A stretch of DNA of 64,000 nucleotides from Pseudomonas fluorescens (GCF_902497745.1 NZ_CABVHJ010000023.1:1-64000), one strand, 5' to 3'; counted from the first letter of the stretch, positions 46,582 to 56,139 are shown. Numbers and translations are program-made. The notes: generated by a model not told the origin, from the letters alone.

Positions 46582-48495
46582 ATGTCCGTACGACGCACAC
46601 GCAAAGACGATGGCAGCCAATGGACAGTTGCGGACAGCCGCAGTGTTTACGGGATTCGCCATTGGGGGGCCGGGTATTTCGCGATCAATGACGCCGGTCG
46701 CGTCGAAGTTCGTCCGAACGGCCCGAGCAGCTCGCCTATCGACCTGTTCGAGCAAGTCGATCAACTGCGCAAAAGCGGTTTGTCCTTGCCGTTGCTGGTT
46801 CGGTTCCCCGACATCCTGCAAGACCGTGTACGCCAGCTGACCGGCGCCTTCGATTCCAATATCGAGCGCCTGGAATACCAGAGCAAATACACCGCGCTGT
46901 ACCCGATCAAGGTTAACCAGCAAGAAGCGGTGATCGAGAACATCATCGCCACCCAGGACGTTTCCATCGGCCTGGAAGCTGGTTCCAAGCCTGAGCTGCT
47001 GGCCGTGCTGGCGCTGGCGCCGAAGGGCGGCACCATCGTCTGCAACGGTTACAAGGACCGCGAGTTCATTCGTCTGGCGCTGATGGGGCAGAAGCTTGGC
47101 CATAACGTCTTCATCGTCATCGAGAAAGAATCCGAAGTCGGTCTGGTGATCGAAGAAGCCGCCTCGCTGAAGGTCAAGCCACAGGTCGGCCTGCGCGTGC
47201 GTCTGTCGTCGCTGGCCTCGTCCAAATGGGCGGACACCGGTGGCGAGAAATCCAAATTCGGTCTGTCGGCGGCGCAGTTGCTGTCGGTGGTCGAGCGCTT
47301 CCGCGCGGCCGGTCTCGATCAGGGCATTCGCCTGCTGCACTTCCACATGGGTTCGCAGATTGCCAACCTGGCTGACTATCAGCATGGCTTCAAAGAAGCG
47401 ATCCGTTACTACGGTGAGCTGCGCAACCTCGGCCTGCCGGTCGATCACATCGACGTTGGCGGTGGTCTGGGCGTCGACTACGACGGCACGCACTCGCGCA
47501 ACGCCAGTTCGATCAACTACGACATGGACGATTACGCCGGTGTCGTGGTCGGCATGCTCAAGGAATTCTGCGACGCGCAGAGCCTGCCGCATCCGCACAT
47601 CTTCTCCGAAAGCGGCCGTTCGCTGACCGCGCACCACGCGATGCTGGTGGTGCAGGTGACCGACGTCGAGAAGCACAACGACGAAATCCCGCAGATCGAA
47701 AACAAAGAGTCGCTGCCGGAAACCGTGCAGTGGCTGGTTGACCTGCTCGGCCCGACCGACATCGAAATGGTCACCGAAACCTACTGGCGCGCCACCCACT
47801 ACATGAGCGACGTGGCTGCGCAGTACGCCGACGGCAAACTGACCCTGGCTGAAAAAGCTCTGGCCGAGCAGTGCTACTTCGCTGTGTGCCGTCGCCTGCA
47901 CAACTCGCTGAAAGCCCGTCAGCGTTCGCACCGTCAGGTGCTCGACGAGCTCAACGACAAGCTGGCCGACAAGTACATCTGCAACTTCTCGGTGTTCCAG
48001 AGCCTGCCGGACACCTGGGCGATCGATCAGGTGCTGCCGATCATCCCGCTGCACCGTCTCGATGAAGAGCCGCTGCGCCGCGCGGTGCTGCAAGACCTGA
48101 CCTGCGACTCTGACGGCAAGATTAATCAGTACGTCGACGAGCAGAGCATCGAAACCAGCCTACCGGTGCACGGCTTGAATGAAGGCGAAGACTACCTGCT
48201 GGGCGTGTTCCTGGTCGGCGCCTATCAGGAAATCCTTGGCGACATGCACAACCTGTTCGGTGACACCGACTCGGTGAACATCTACCAGAATGCCGATGGC
48301 AGCGTGTACCACGCCGGCATCGAGACCCACGACACCATCGAAGACATGCTGCGTTACGTGCACTTGTCGCCGGAAGAACTGATGACTCACTACCGCGACA
48401 AGTGCGCCAGTGCCCGCATCAGTGCCAGCGAGCGCACGCAATTTCTCGATGCCTTGCGTCTGGGCCTGACCCGCTCCTCCTACCTGTCTTCCTGA
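46582..48495 (+). CDS. speA: Biosynthetic arginine decarboxylase SpeA
   Basis: 637 residues. PLP enzyme converting arginine to agmatine for putrescine synthesis. LYPIKVNQQEAVIENIIA carries the PLP lysine, HFHMGSQIANLADYQHGF and HIDVGGGLGVDYDGTHS are fold III signatures, and GVFLVGAYQEILGDMHNLFG holds conserved active-site residues. The start MSVRRTRKDDGSQW gives the usual Pseudomonas length. Confidence 0.96.
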   Translation: MSVRRTRKDDGSQWTVADSRSVYGIRHWGAGYFAINDAGRVEVRPNGPSSSPIDLFEQVDQLRKSGLSLPLLVRFPDILQDRVRQLTGAFDSNIERLEYQSKYTALYPIKVNQQEAVIENIIATQDVSIGLEAGSKPELLAVLALAPKGGTIVCNGYKDREFIRLALMGQKLGHNVFIVIEKESEVGLVIEEAASLKVKPQVGLRVRLSSLASSKWADTGGEKSKFGLSAAQLLSVVERFRAAGLDQGIRLLHFHMGSQIANLADYQHGFKEAIRYYGELRNLGLPVDHIDVGGGLGVDYDGTHSRNASSINYDMDDYAGVVVGMLKEFCDAQSLPHPHIFSESGRSLTAHHAMLVVQVTDVEKHNDEIPQIENKESLPETVQWLVDLLGPTDIEMVTETYWRATHYMSDVAAQYADGKLTLAEKALAEQCYFAVCRRLHNSLKARQRSHRQVLDELNDKLADKYICNFSVFQSLPDTWAIDQVLPIIPLHRLDEEPLRRAVLQDLTCDSDGKINQYVDEQSIETSLPVHGLNEGEDYLLGVFLVGAYQEILGDMHNLFGDTDSVNIYQNADGSVYHAGIETHDTIEDMLRYVHLSPEELMTHYRDKCASARISASERTQFLDALRLGLTRSSYLSS

Positions 48496-48512
48496 GGCCA
48501 GGTGCGATCTCG

Positions 48513-48563
48513 CCGGGTTGTCCGAATTTTCTCCGAAAGTGGCGGAAAATTCAGATGACCCGG
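48513..48563 (+). terminator. Long imperfect hairpin after speA
   Basis: CCGGGTTGTCCGAATTTTC pairs with GAAAATTCAGATGACCCGG with a few mismatches around a 13-base loop, 17 bases past the speA stop. No T-run follows; termination is likely but not certain. Confidence 0.6.
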
Positions 48564-48727
48564 TGGGATATCTCCCAAAATCCTCGCGAAATGCTTGGCT
48601 GTCCTGGCCAGCAAAGTCATCCGGTCTGCTTTTCGCGTAGGTCATTTCCTAAGTTGTACTTCAGCTCTCTACTCGGCCATGGCTCTCGGCGAGAATCCCC
48701 GACCGCCCCTCCTGTAGAGATCCGCCC

Positions 48728-50065
48728 ATGTTCGATCCAGTCAACGAGTCGTCGTTTCGTCTCGATGTAGCGGGCCTGTCCGACCCCTTCGAAGTCCTGG
48801 CCTTTACCGGTAGCGAAGCCCTCAGCGAATCCTTTGCGTTCGAGATCGATGTATTGATCAACGATCCACACCTGGATCTCGCCGGCCTGCTTTACCGTTC
48901 GGCATTCCTCTGTTTCGGGCCGTCAGGGGAGGGCGTGCACGGGCAATTGCAGAGCCTTGTCCAGCATGAGTACGGCGAAGGCTTGCGGTTGAGCCGGATC
49001 CGTCTGGGGCCCAAACTCGGCTGCCTCGCGCTGCGCTTCAGCCAGCGGATCTTCAGTGGCCGCTCGGTGCCGCAGATCATCGAGCAGGTGCTCAGAGAGC
49101 ACGGCATCGTCGCTGCCCAGCGCCGCTTTGAGTTGCGTGGCGACTACCCGGTCCGGACGTTCTGCACGCAATACCGCGAGTCCGATCTGCAACTGCTTCA
49201 GCGCTTGTGTGCGCAGGCGCGAATTCATTATTACTTTGAACACGAGCGTGATCGGCATTGCCTGGTTTTCAGCGATGATCCGGCGCAGTTGCCCTTGGCG
49301 GGCGCCGCGAGCTATCGGCGCGAGGATGACGGACATGATGTTTCTCCCGCGTTGCACCAATGGAAATTGCAAAGTGCAATTCAGGTCGATTCGGCGGGTG
49401 GGCAACAGGCCGAAGGTCAGAGTGATCTGGCGACATTGCGCAGCGGTCATTGGTTGCGATTGGCCGGGCATCCCTTCGCTGAATGCAATCGCCCATGGCT
49501 GTTGACCCGCATTGAGCATCGCGCCGACCCGGCCCTCGAACCTGCTTACGCCAACCGCCTGTTCGGTGCGTTGCAAATGCCGAGCGCAGCGGCCACCGCG
49601 CCACCGCGCTTGCGCATGCACAGCCTGCAACGGGCCTGGGTGGTGGCGGTCGATGAACCACAGCCCGATTGCTCGCGACCGGTAGCGGTGCAGTTCGACT
49701 GGCTCTATCAAGGCGAAGGCGCCGCGCCGAGTCATTGTTGGCTGCCCCTCGCGCCGTCTCTGCAGCAGACGCCAATGACGGCGCTGAGCGATGGTGTCGA
49801 GGTGGTGGTGAGTTTCTTTGAGGGCGATCCGGATCAGCCGATGATCAGCGGCGTCCTGCAGCCGCCAATCGCCGAGACTGACACGGGCGATGTCGCGCCT
49901 CTGCCCGACCGTCTGGTGAGTGACGGCTTGCAGCAATTGCTGGCGTCCGGTGAGCCGTTGCTGCTGCTGTGCCTGATCCCCGGCGGCGGCAGCTTCAGTC
50001 ACTGCGCAGAACCGGTGTGCAGTTGTCGACTGGTCACTGCGCTTGAACAGAGCGGCGCAACATGA
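48728..50065 (+). CDS. vgrG: Type VI secretion tip protein VgrG, short form
   Basis: 445 residues, much shorter than usual VgrG (600-1000). The gp27-like start is clear (FEVLAFTGSEALSESFAFEI; later YRESDLQLLQRLCAQARIHYYFEHE) and the gp5 OB-fold is seen at VEVVVSFFEGDPDQPMISGV. The beta-helix needle that should follow is missing. Instead there is a ~60-residue tail ending in a cysteine cluster (HCAEPVCSCRL). No PAAR, Hcp or structural T6SS genes are nearby. The stop overlaps the DUF4123 start, so the short reading frame is intact and not a chance frameshift. Confidence 0.88.
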   Translation: MFDPVNESSFRLDVAGLSDPFEVLAFTGSEALSESFAFEIDVLINDPHLDLAGLLYRSAFLCFGPSGEGVHGQLQSLVQHEYGEGLRLSRIRLGPKLGCLALRFSQRIFSGRSVPQIIEQVLREHGIVAAQRRFELRGDYPVRTFCTQYRESDLQLLQRLCAQARIHYYFEHERDRHCLVFSDDPAQLPLAGAASYRREDDGHDVSPALHQWKLQSAIQVDSAGGQQAEGQSDLATLRSGHWLRLAGHPFAECNRPWLLTRIEHRADPALEPAYANRLFGALQMPSAAATAPPRLRMHSLQRAWVVAVDEPQPDCSRPVAVQFDWLYQGEGAAPSHCWLPLAPSLQQTPMTALSDGVEVVVSFFEGDPDQPMISGVLQPPIAETDTGDVAPLPDRLVSDGLQQLLASGEPLLLLCLIPGGGSFSHCAEPVCSCRLVTALEQSGAT

Positions 50066-50856
50066 GTGGCGCGGTGCATGAGCCCATGGCGCAATGGCTG
50101 TTGCTCGATGGCCCGGATGCTCCACAGGCCTTGCGGATCTTGCGCCAGGCTTTTAGCGGTGTGCGACGCTTCAGTTTGTTCGAGGGTACCGAGTTTGAAC
50201 CGGTCAGCGAGTACGGCCCGGTGCTGATCGAGTTGCGCGATTGCCCGGCGTTGGCGGCCTTGTGTCACAGCGATCCGGAAACCTGGCGCGGGCTGTTGCT
50301 TGGCAGCGAGGCATCGGCGCAACAACTGCTGGGCCACTTGCAACGCATGCTCACGGTGTCGTTCGGCTTGAGCCATCGGGCCTTGCTCAGCTATTACAAC
50401 CGGCAGACCGCGAGCTATTTTTTCGATGCCTGCGACGCCGCTGAATTGAGCCGCTGGCTTGGGCCGATCCGCCAGTTGCGCTGGTTCGGCGGCACCTGGG
50501 CCGACCGCGCGATTGGCAGTCAGGGCTGGCAGCAGTTGCGCAATCCGGGACTTGCCGTCGAGCCGCTGAGCATCGAGGAAAGCCTGACCCGGCGCCAGCG
50601 CGAACGCTTGCAAGCCTGCCTGCTGGAGCAGCATATCTGGCGCTGGTGCCAATCCTTGGGAACCGATTACGCGACGATGTCCTCCCATGTCCAACAGGGT
50701 CTGGCGCTGGGGTTCAGCGACCGCACCGTGCTCGATGGCTGGTTATGGTTACGCTTGCTGCATCCGCGTGCCGTACTGGTGCCGCCGCCGGTGGGACTGA
50801 CCCAGCAACAACGGCTCGACCATGTGCGGCGTCAATGGCGCGGCGATCAGCTCTGA
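50062..50856 (+). CDS. DUF4123 T6SS effector chaperone/adaptor (Tap/TEC type)
   Basis: 264 residues, translationally coupled to vgrG (ATGA). The N-terminal ~130 residues are a DUF4123 domain (WLLLDGPDAPQALRILRQ; SLFEGTEFEPVSEYGPVLIE). Such adaptors load a specific effector onto a VgrG and normally precede the effector gene. Here the next gene is an alpha/beta-hydrolase lipoprotein 17 bases downstream, so either that is the cargo or the effector gene is lost. Confidence 0.87.
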   Translation: MSGAVHEPMAQWLLLDGPDAPQALRILRQAFSGVRRFSLFEGTEFEPVSEYGPVLIELRDCPALAALCHSDPETWRGLLLGSEASAQQLLGHLQRMLTVSFGLSHRALLSYYNRQTASYFFDACDAAELSRWLGPIRQLRWFGGTWADRAIGSQGWQQLRNPGLAVEPLSIEESLTRRQRERLQACLLEQHIWRWCQSLGTDYATMSSHVQQGLALGFSDRTVLDGWLWLRLLHPRAVLVPPPVGLTQQQRLDHVRRQWRGDQL

Positions 50857-50873
50857 GGCGAGGTTCGGCGCGT

Positions 50874-51749
50874 ATGACACGGTTATTCCGGCAAGGGTTT
50901 GGTGCAGTGATCGGCGGGGTGTTGCTGCTGGCGCTGGGCGGATGTTCGCCGGTGCAATTGCTCAATGCGCTGACCCCGGACAGCACGTACGACAAGACGT
51001 CGGGCATCGCTTATGGTGACGATCCGCGGCAGAAGCTTGATGTGTACGTGCCGCATCAGCCGATGCCGGGCGCACCGGTGGTGGTGTTTTTCTATGGCGG
51101 CAGCTGGAACAGCGGATCGCGCGTCGATTACCGCTTTGTCGGTGAAGCGCTGGCGTCCAAGGGGATTGTCACGGTGGTGGCGGATTACCGCTTGTATCCG
51201 CAAGTGCGTTATCCGCTGTTTCTGCAGGATGGGGCGCAGGCGGTGGCGTGGACCAAGGCACATATCCGCGAGTTTTCCGGCAATCCGCAGCGCTTGTATC
51301 TGATGGGCCACAGCTCCGGCGGATACAACGCGGCGATGCTGGCGCTGGACGGCGAACTGCTCGCTTCGGTAGGCATGTCACCGAGGGATTTGCAGGGCTG
51401 GATCGGCCTGGCCGGGCCCTACGACTTTCTGCCGATCAAGAATTCCGAGGTGCGTCCTGTGTTCTTCTGGCCGCACTCGCCGCCGCAATCGCAGCCGATC
51501 AACCATGTCGGTCGTGGCGCACCGCCGGCCCTGTTGATTGCGGCAAGCAAAGATGATCTGGTCAACCCGACACGCAACACCGGCGGTCTCGCCAGCAAGC
51601 TGCGTGCGGCAGGGGTGCCGGCGCAGGATGTGTATTACTCACGGCCCAGTCATATAACCTTGGTGGCGAGTCTGTCGCGACCGTTGCGGCGCCTGGCGCC
51701 GGTGCTCGATCAGGTGGTCGGGTTTATCGCGCATACGCCAGCTCAGTGA
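50874..51749 (+). CDS. Alpha/beta-hydrolase lipoprotein (BD-FAE/esterase type)
   Basis: 291 residues from MTRLFRQGFGAVIGG. Lipoprotein signal with lipobox LGGC. The hydrolase fold shows the oxyanion loop FFYGGSWNSGSRVDYR, nucleophile elbow MGHSSGGYNAA, acid AASKDDLVNP and His in SRPSHITLV. It resembles esterase/lipase proteins of the BD-FAE branch. The lipid anchor argues for a resident periplasmic or outer-membrane enzyme; its position after vgrG-DUF4123 leaves open a T6SS link. Its end overlaps the convergent MATE gene by seven bases. Confidence 0.85.
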   Translation: MTRLFRQGFGAVIGGVLLLALGGCSPVQLLNALTPDSTYDKTSGIAYGDDPRQKLDVYVPHQPMPGAPVVVFFYGGSWNSGSRVDYRFVGEALASKGIVTVVADYRLYPQVRYPLFLQDGAQAVAWTKAHIREFSGNPQRLYLMGHSSGGYNAAMLALDGELLASVGMSPRDLQGWIGLAGPYDFLPIKNSEVRPVFFWPHSPPQSQPINHVGRGAPPALLIAASKDDLVNPTRNTGGLASKLRAAGVPAQDVYYSRPSHITLVASLSRPLRRLAPVLDQVVGFIAHTPAQ

Positions 51750-53092
51750 ACGCCGCCAGTGAACCAGCCATCGTTGCGCTTGAGCCACCAGGCTTGTGCG
51801 CCAAGGGTCAGGCTGCGCAACACCATGAACAGCAGAAAAGATATCCACAGGCCGTGATTGCCGTAGCCTTGCAGCGCCCAGGCAAACGGCAGCAGCAAAG
51901 CCACGGTCATGAGCATGCCGTTGCGCATTTCTCGCGCGCGGGTGGCGCCGATGAACAGACCGTCGAGCAAGTAACTCCAGACCGCAATCAATGGCAGCAC
52001 GGCGAGGTAGGGCAGGTAGACGAACGCAGTGTCGCGCACGCTCTGGATATCGGTCTGCATCTCGATGAACAGGTGTCCGCCCAGCAGAAACAGTATGGCG
52101 AAGCCGAGGCTGGCGATCAGTGACCAACCGCCCGCGACCACCAGCGAGCGACGCAGGGCCAGGCGATCACGGGCGCCGATGGCGTGTCCGCACAGGGCTT
52201 CGACGGCATGGGCCAGACCGTCCAGCGCATGCGCGGTCAGCAGCAAACCATTGAGCAGCAGCGCGTTGGCGGCCACCGTCGAATCGCCCAGCCGCGCACC
52301 TTGCACGGTGATCAGAAAAAACACCGATTGCAGCGCCAGACTGCGGATAAAGATGTCGCGGTTGACCGCCAACAGTGGACGCCAGCTCTGCCAGACCCTC
52401 AACGCCGCCCACGCGATGTGCCCCGGATAAGCCCGCAACGCCTTACGGGTCAGCAGCAGGCCGAGCAGGGCGCCGCTCCATTCGGCGATCACCGAGGCGC
52501 GCGCCGAGCCGACCACGCCCCAGTCCAGGCCGATGACGAACCACAGATTGAGGACGATGTTGATCAGGTTGGTGGTCAGCAGAATTGCCAGCGGCGCCCG
52601 GGCGTTTTGCGTGCCGAGGAACCAGCCGACGAGCGCATAACTGGCCAGCGCCGCCGGCAAGCCGAACAGTCGCGTGTGGAAGAAGTCCCGGGTGAGCTGA
52701 TCCAGTTCCGCCGACGGTTGCATGAAGTGCAGTGCTATTCCGCTCAGCGGTACACCCAACGTGCCAAGCACGAGTGCCAGCCCCATTGCCAGCAGCAGAC
52801 CCTGCAACAGAATCTGCCGCAACGCCGCACCGTCGCTGCGCCCGGCAGCTTGCGCGGCGAACCCGGTGGTGCCCATGCGCAGAAAACCCATCGCCCAGGC
52901 GAGAAAGGTGTACAGGCTGGCGCCGACCGCCACCGCACCCAATTGATGGGCATGGGGCAAGTGGCCGATGACGGTGCTGTCGACCAGCGCCACTAGCGGT
53001 ACGGAAATATTCGACAGAATCATCGGCGCGGCGAGCGCCCAGACCTTGCGGTGAGTCGGGCGGTCGCGCCAGTCGGCGATCAGAGTGGACAT
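51743..53092 (-). CDS. MATE family efflux transporter (DinF-like)
   Basis: 449 residues with 12 predicted membrane helices. The N-terminal WALAAPMILSNISVPLVALVD is the MATE signature with the DinF-type VDSTVIGHL following. The start at 53092 has AAGGAG five bases upstream; the 49-codon extension to 53239 is translated repeat DNA. Substrates unknown; cation/drug antiporter by family. Confidence 0.92.
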   Translation of the reverse strand: MSTLIADWRDRPTHRKVWALAAPMILSNISVPLVALVDSTVIGHLPHAHQLGAVAVGASLYTFLAWAMGFLRMGTTGFAAQAAGRSDGAALRQILLQGLLLAMGLALVLGTLGVPLSGIALHFMQPSAELDQLTRDFFHTRLFGLPAALASYALVGWFLGTQNARAPLAILLTTNLINIVLNLWFVIGLDWGVVGSARASVIAEWSGALLGLLLTRKALRAYPGHIAWAALRVWQSWRPLLAVNRDIFIRSLALQSVFFLITVQGARLGDSTVAANALLLNGLLLTAHALDGLAHAVEALCGHAIGARDRLALRRSLVVAGGWSLIASLGFAILFLLGGHLFIEMQTDIQSVRDTAFVYLPYLAVLPLIAVWSYLLDGLFIGATRAREMRNGMLMTVALLLPFAWALQGYGNHGLWISFLLFMVLRSLTLGAQAWWLKRNDGWFTGGVH

Positions 53093-53150
53093 GCGGGCTC
53101 CTTGGGGAGCGGCATTGTAGCGGTAGAAGCCACCCTCATCGGAACGCCGC

Positions 53151-53287
53151 CCGCCCAGCCCTCTCCCGGAGGGAGAGGGAGCCGATTTCTTTCTGGAGTT
53201 CGACTCGGTATCGCAAGTCGGCGCATTTCTGCAGAGCAACCCGGTCAGTCCCCTCTCCCTCCGGGAGAGGGTTAGGGTGAGGGGCTC
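53151..53287. repeat. Copy of the CCCTCTCCC...GGGTGAGGG repeat
   Basis: About 137 bases upstream of the MATE gene. The right part (GTTCGACTCGGTAT ... CAACCCGGTCAGTCCCCTCT ... GGGAGAGGGTTAGGGTGAGG) matches the 111-base unit of the array at 63347-63811. Confidence 0.85.
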
Positions 53288-53296
53288 TTATAAGGC

Positions 53297-53590
53297 CTAG
53301 TGAATAATCCAGCTCAACAACCACAGCCCCAGCAACAGCCAGATAATCCCGGCAATGATCGACGCATTCATGAACGCCCGAATCGCCGACCACAACAGCA
53401 TCAGCCCGACAATCAGCGCGATGATGCTGATGATCGAGGTATCCATACCCAGCGTCTTCGCCAGCCCGTCGACAAAGTTGCCACCGGCATTGCTCAAAAT
53501 GTTGAACAAGCCACTGAGGCCATCGACGATAAAACGGATGACCGAACCGAGCGCCTGCCCGAGCCATTCGAAAAAGCTTTCTACCTGCAT
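53297..53590 (-). CDS. Small membrane protein, conserved hypothetical
   Basis: 97 residues from MQVESFFEWLGQALGS. An amphipathic helix (~15-45) precedes two membrane helices (~52-72 and ~75-95, ending LLGLWLLSWIIH). I do not recognise a characterised family. The long frame up to 53653 adds 21 unlikely residues. Stands alone between repeat DNA. Confidence 0.65.
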   Translation of the reverse strand: MQVESFFEWLGQALGSVIRFIVDGLSGLFNILSNAGGNFVDGLAKTLGMDTSIISIIALIVGLMLLWSAIRAFMNASIIAGIIWLLLGLWLLSWIIH

Positions 53591-53678
53591 GTGTGCATCC
53601 TGATGAAAGAGCTGAGCCTTGGGCCACAACGCAGGTGGCCGAGTTCCCTGCATGATAGAAGGTTTACACCCATTCTGT

Positions 53679-53765
53679 GTGGGAGCGAGCCTGCTCGCGA
53701 AGGCGTTGTGTCAGTGAAATCAATGGTTGATGACATACCGTCTTCGCGAGCAGGCTCGCTCCCAC
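53679..53765. repeat. REPIN
   Basis: Inverted pair of GTGGGAGCGAGCCTGCTCGC, 70 bases upstream of the pyrophosphohydrolase gene. Confidence 0.94.
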
Positions 53766-53834
53766 AATAGATCGTCTGCGCTGCTTGCCTTCAGGTCGTA
53801 TCCCCCCGAAGCTATACGCCTTCAGGAGAGCCCG

Positions 53835-54137
53835 ATGAACCTTGTTGAACTGACCGAACGCCTGCACGCCATTCGCGACCGCAATGACTGGCGGCAATTT
53901 CACAGCCCGAAAAACCTCGCCATGGCGGCCAGCGTCGAGATGTCCGAGCTGGTGGAAATCTTCCAGTGGCTGACAGAAGACCAGTCGCGCCAGTTGCCCG
54001 CTGACAAACTCGCCCATGCCGGGCAGGAAGTCGGCGATATCGTCCTGTATCTGTTGCTGCTGTGCAGCGAGCTGGGGCTGGACATGAATGAAGTGGTGCG
54101 CGCCAAGCTCGCCGACAGCGAACGGCGGTTCAGCTGA
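53835..54137 (+). CDS. MazG-like nucleotide pyrophosphohydrolase
   Basis: 100 residues, all-alpha NTP pyrophosphatase. The metal-binding motifs are EMSELVEIFQWL and EVGDIVLYLLLL. Closest type is the small dCTP pyrophosphatase/MazG-like group that cleans the nucleotide pool. AGGAG precedes the ATG at 53835. The stop shares a base with the cmoM start. Confidence 0.9.
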   Translation: MNLVELTERLHAIRDRNDWRQFHSPKNLAMAASVEMSELVEIFQWLTEDQSRQLPADKLAHAGQEVGDIVLYLLLLCSELGLDMNEVVRAKLADSERRFS

Positions 54138-54886
54138 TGAGCGACCGGCATTTCGATCAGTTGGCGACGCGTTTCGCCGAAAAAATCTACGGCGGCGCCA
54201 AAGGCGCGATTCGTCTCGCGGTGTTACAGGCTGACTTGGCTGAAGCGCTGCCGGATCGCCCATTGCGCGTGCTCGACATTGGCGGCGGCCTCGGCCACAT
54301 GTCGCTGTGGCTGGCCGAACGCGGTCACGAGGTGACCTTCACCGAGCCGGCCGCACCGATGCTCGAAGGTGCCCGTCAGCGTTTTGCCGACGCCGGGCAG
54401 ACCGCGACATTCATTCAGGCGCCATGGCAGGAACTGCTCGGCCAACTCACCGAGCCGTACGATCTGGTGATCTGCCATGCGGTGCTCGAATGGCTCGCCG
54501 AACCCCACGCGATCCTGCCAGTGCTGCATCAACTGACCAAACCCGGTGGCTGGTTGTCACTGGCGTTCTACAACCGCGATGCGCTGATTTATCGCAACCT
54601 GCTCAAAGGTCATTTCAAGAAAATGCGCAAGAACGTCATGGCCGGCGAAAAGCAGAGCCTGACCCCGCAGCAGCCGCTCGATCCAAGGGAATTGGCAACG
54701 CAACTCGAAGGCCTGTGGCAGGTCGAAAGCCAGAGTGGGGTCCGCGTTTTCCATGACTATATGCCGGTGGAATTCCAGGCCCGCGCCGAACTCGTGGATT
54801 TGCTCGAGATGGAGCTCGCTCACCGTCGTCACCCAAGCTTCGCCGGGCTTGGGCGTTACTTGCACTGGATCTGCCGGCCGATCTGA
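54137..54886 (+). CDS. cmoM: tRNA 5-carboxymethoxyuridine methyltransferase CmoM
   Basis: 249 residues. The start DRHFDQLATRFAEKIYGGAKG and the segment HAVLEWLAEPHAILPVL match E. coli CmoM closely; SAM motif RVLDIGGGLGHMSLWLAE; the C-terminal GVRVFHDYM and LGRYLHWICRP are also shared. CmoM methylates cmo5U34 to mcmo5U34 in wobble positions. Coupled to the upstream pyrophosphohydrolase gene. Confidence 0.93.
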   Translation: MSDRHFDQLATRFAEKIYGGAKGAIRLAVLQADLAEALPDRPLRVLDIGGGLGHMSLWLAERGHEVTFTEPAAPMLEGARQRFADAGQTATFIQAPWQELLGQLTEPYDLVICHAVLEWLAEPHAILPVLHQLTKPGGWLSLAFYNRDALIYRNLLKGHFKKMRKNVMAGEKQSLTPQQPLDPRELATQLEGLWQVESQSGVRVFHDYMPVEFQARAELVDLLEMELAHRRHPSFAGLGRYLHWICRPI

Positions 54887-54898
54887 TCGGAGCGCGAC

Positions 54899-55513
54899 AT
54901 GAAAGCTCAATCCGGGTTACTGCTGATGTGTCTGGGTTTGGCTGCTTGCCAGAGCAGCAACCCGTACGTGGCGCAATCGCGGCCCTTGCCACCGGCGCCG
55001 CCGCAAGCGGCCACCACCTTCGACCGTAGCGCTTACCCAGCGCCGCCGCGTGATTACGCTCGCTACCGCAGTTGGGCCTGGCTCAACGGGCAACTGCCGC
55101 CGGGCACGGCGTGGGCCGATTCGGCGCAAGTGGCCGAAGCGGTAAGCAATGCCCTGGATCAGCGCGGCTTGCGTCCATTGCACGACAACCGCCCGGCCGA
55201 CCTGTTGGTCAGCGCTGATCTGCGTCTGGAGACACGTTTGCGCCAGGTTCAGGATGACTACGGTTATTACGGCGGTGGATACGGCAGCTATGATCGATAT
55301 GGACGCGGTTACGGTATGTACAACACGGTGCCGATCGTACGCACGTATTCCGAGCAAGTCGTGGTGGTGCAGGTCAATCTGTTCGACGCTGGCAGCGGGC
55401 AACCGGTGTGGAGCGCCAGTGCCGAAACCGCGAACAAGGGCAGCGAAATCGATCGCACCGATTCGATCCGCGAAGCTGTGGAAAAAGCCATGTCGGCGTA
55501 TCCTCCCGGTTAG
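54899..55513 (+). CDS. DUF4136 lipoprotein with Tyr/Gly-rich insert
   Basis: 204 residues. Lipobox LAAC at residues ~14-17. The DUF4136 fold is recognised from YARYRSWAWLNGQLPPGT, ALDQRGLRP and the C-terminal SIREAVEKAMSAYPPG. Between them is a Tyr/Gly tract (YGYYGGGYGSYDRYGRGYG). Function unknown; predicted in the outer membrane. It follows cmoM by 12 bases and is paralogous to the next gene. Confidence 0.87.
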   Translation: MKAQSGLLLMCLGLAACQSSNPYVAQSRPLPPAPPQAATTFDRSAYPAPPRDYARYRSWAWLNGQLPPGTAWADSAQVAEAVSNALDQRGLRPLHDNRPADLLVSADLRLETRLRQVQDDYGYYGGGYGSYDRYGRGYGMYNTVPIVRTYSEQVVVVQVNLFDAGSGQPVWSASAETANKGSEIDRTDSIREAVEKAMSAYPPG

Positions 55514-55567
55514 CTTCCTGCCCATTCGAAGCTGCCGCAGGTTCATGTCTTCAACCGGAGAAAACCC

Positions 55568-56125
55568 ATGTTCCGCCGTCTCGCTCTACTGGCCATGGTC
55601 GCGCTGCTCAGCGCTTGCGCCGCCAACCAGGTCAATCACGACTTCGATGCCAGCCGCGACTTTGCGGCCTATCGCAGCTGGAGCTGGAAAGACCCCGCCC
55701 TGCAATATCGCCCGGATGATCCACGGATCAAGAGTGATCTGACCGAGCAACGCATCCGCCAGGCCGTGGCCGATCAGCTCGACCAGCGCGGTTTGCGTCC
55801 CGCGGCGGCGGGCGCCAAGGGTGACTTGAATGTGCAGACTTATCTGATCGTCGAGGATCGTCAGCAGCAAGTGACGACCAACTATGGCGGCGGTTGGGGT
55901 GGCCCATGGAATGGCTATTGGGGCGCGCCGATGTACAACGAAACGCGCAACATCACCTACAAGGTCGCGACCATCCAGATCGACCTGCTCGACGGCAAGG
56001 ACGGCAAACTGGTGTGGCGCGGCAGCGATGAGCAGATGCTCTCCGGCAAGCCGAATCCCGATGATCGCAGCAATGCCATCCGCGAGACGGTCACGCGGAT
56101 TCTGGCCAACTATCCACCACGCTGA
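55568..56125 (+). CDS. DUF4136 lipoprotein
   Basis: 185 residues. Lipobox LSAC near residue 17. Core motifs FAAYRSWSWKDPALQYRP, QLDQRGLRP and AIRETVTRILANYPPR parallel the preceding gene, so the two arose by tandem duplication. A short Gly/Trp tract (YGGGWGGPWNGYWG) replaces the Tyr/Gly tract. Ends 15 bases before a strong terminator. Confidence 0.88.
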   Translation: MFRRLALLAMVALLSACAANQVNHDFDASRDFAAYRSWSWKDPALQYRPDDPRIKSDLTEQRIRQAVADQLDQRGLRPAAAGAKGDLNVQTYLIVEDRQQQVTTNYGGGWGGPWNGYWGAPMYNETRNITYKVATIQIDLLDGKDGKLVWRGSDEQMLSGKPNPDDRSNAIRETVTRILANYPPR

Positions 56126-56139
56126 GTCTGTTCAGAGAA

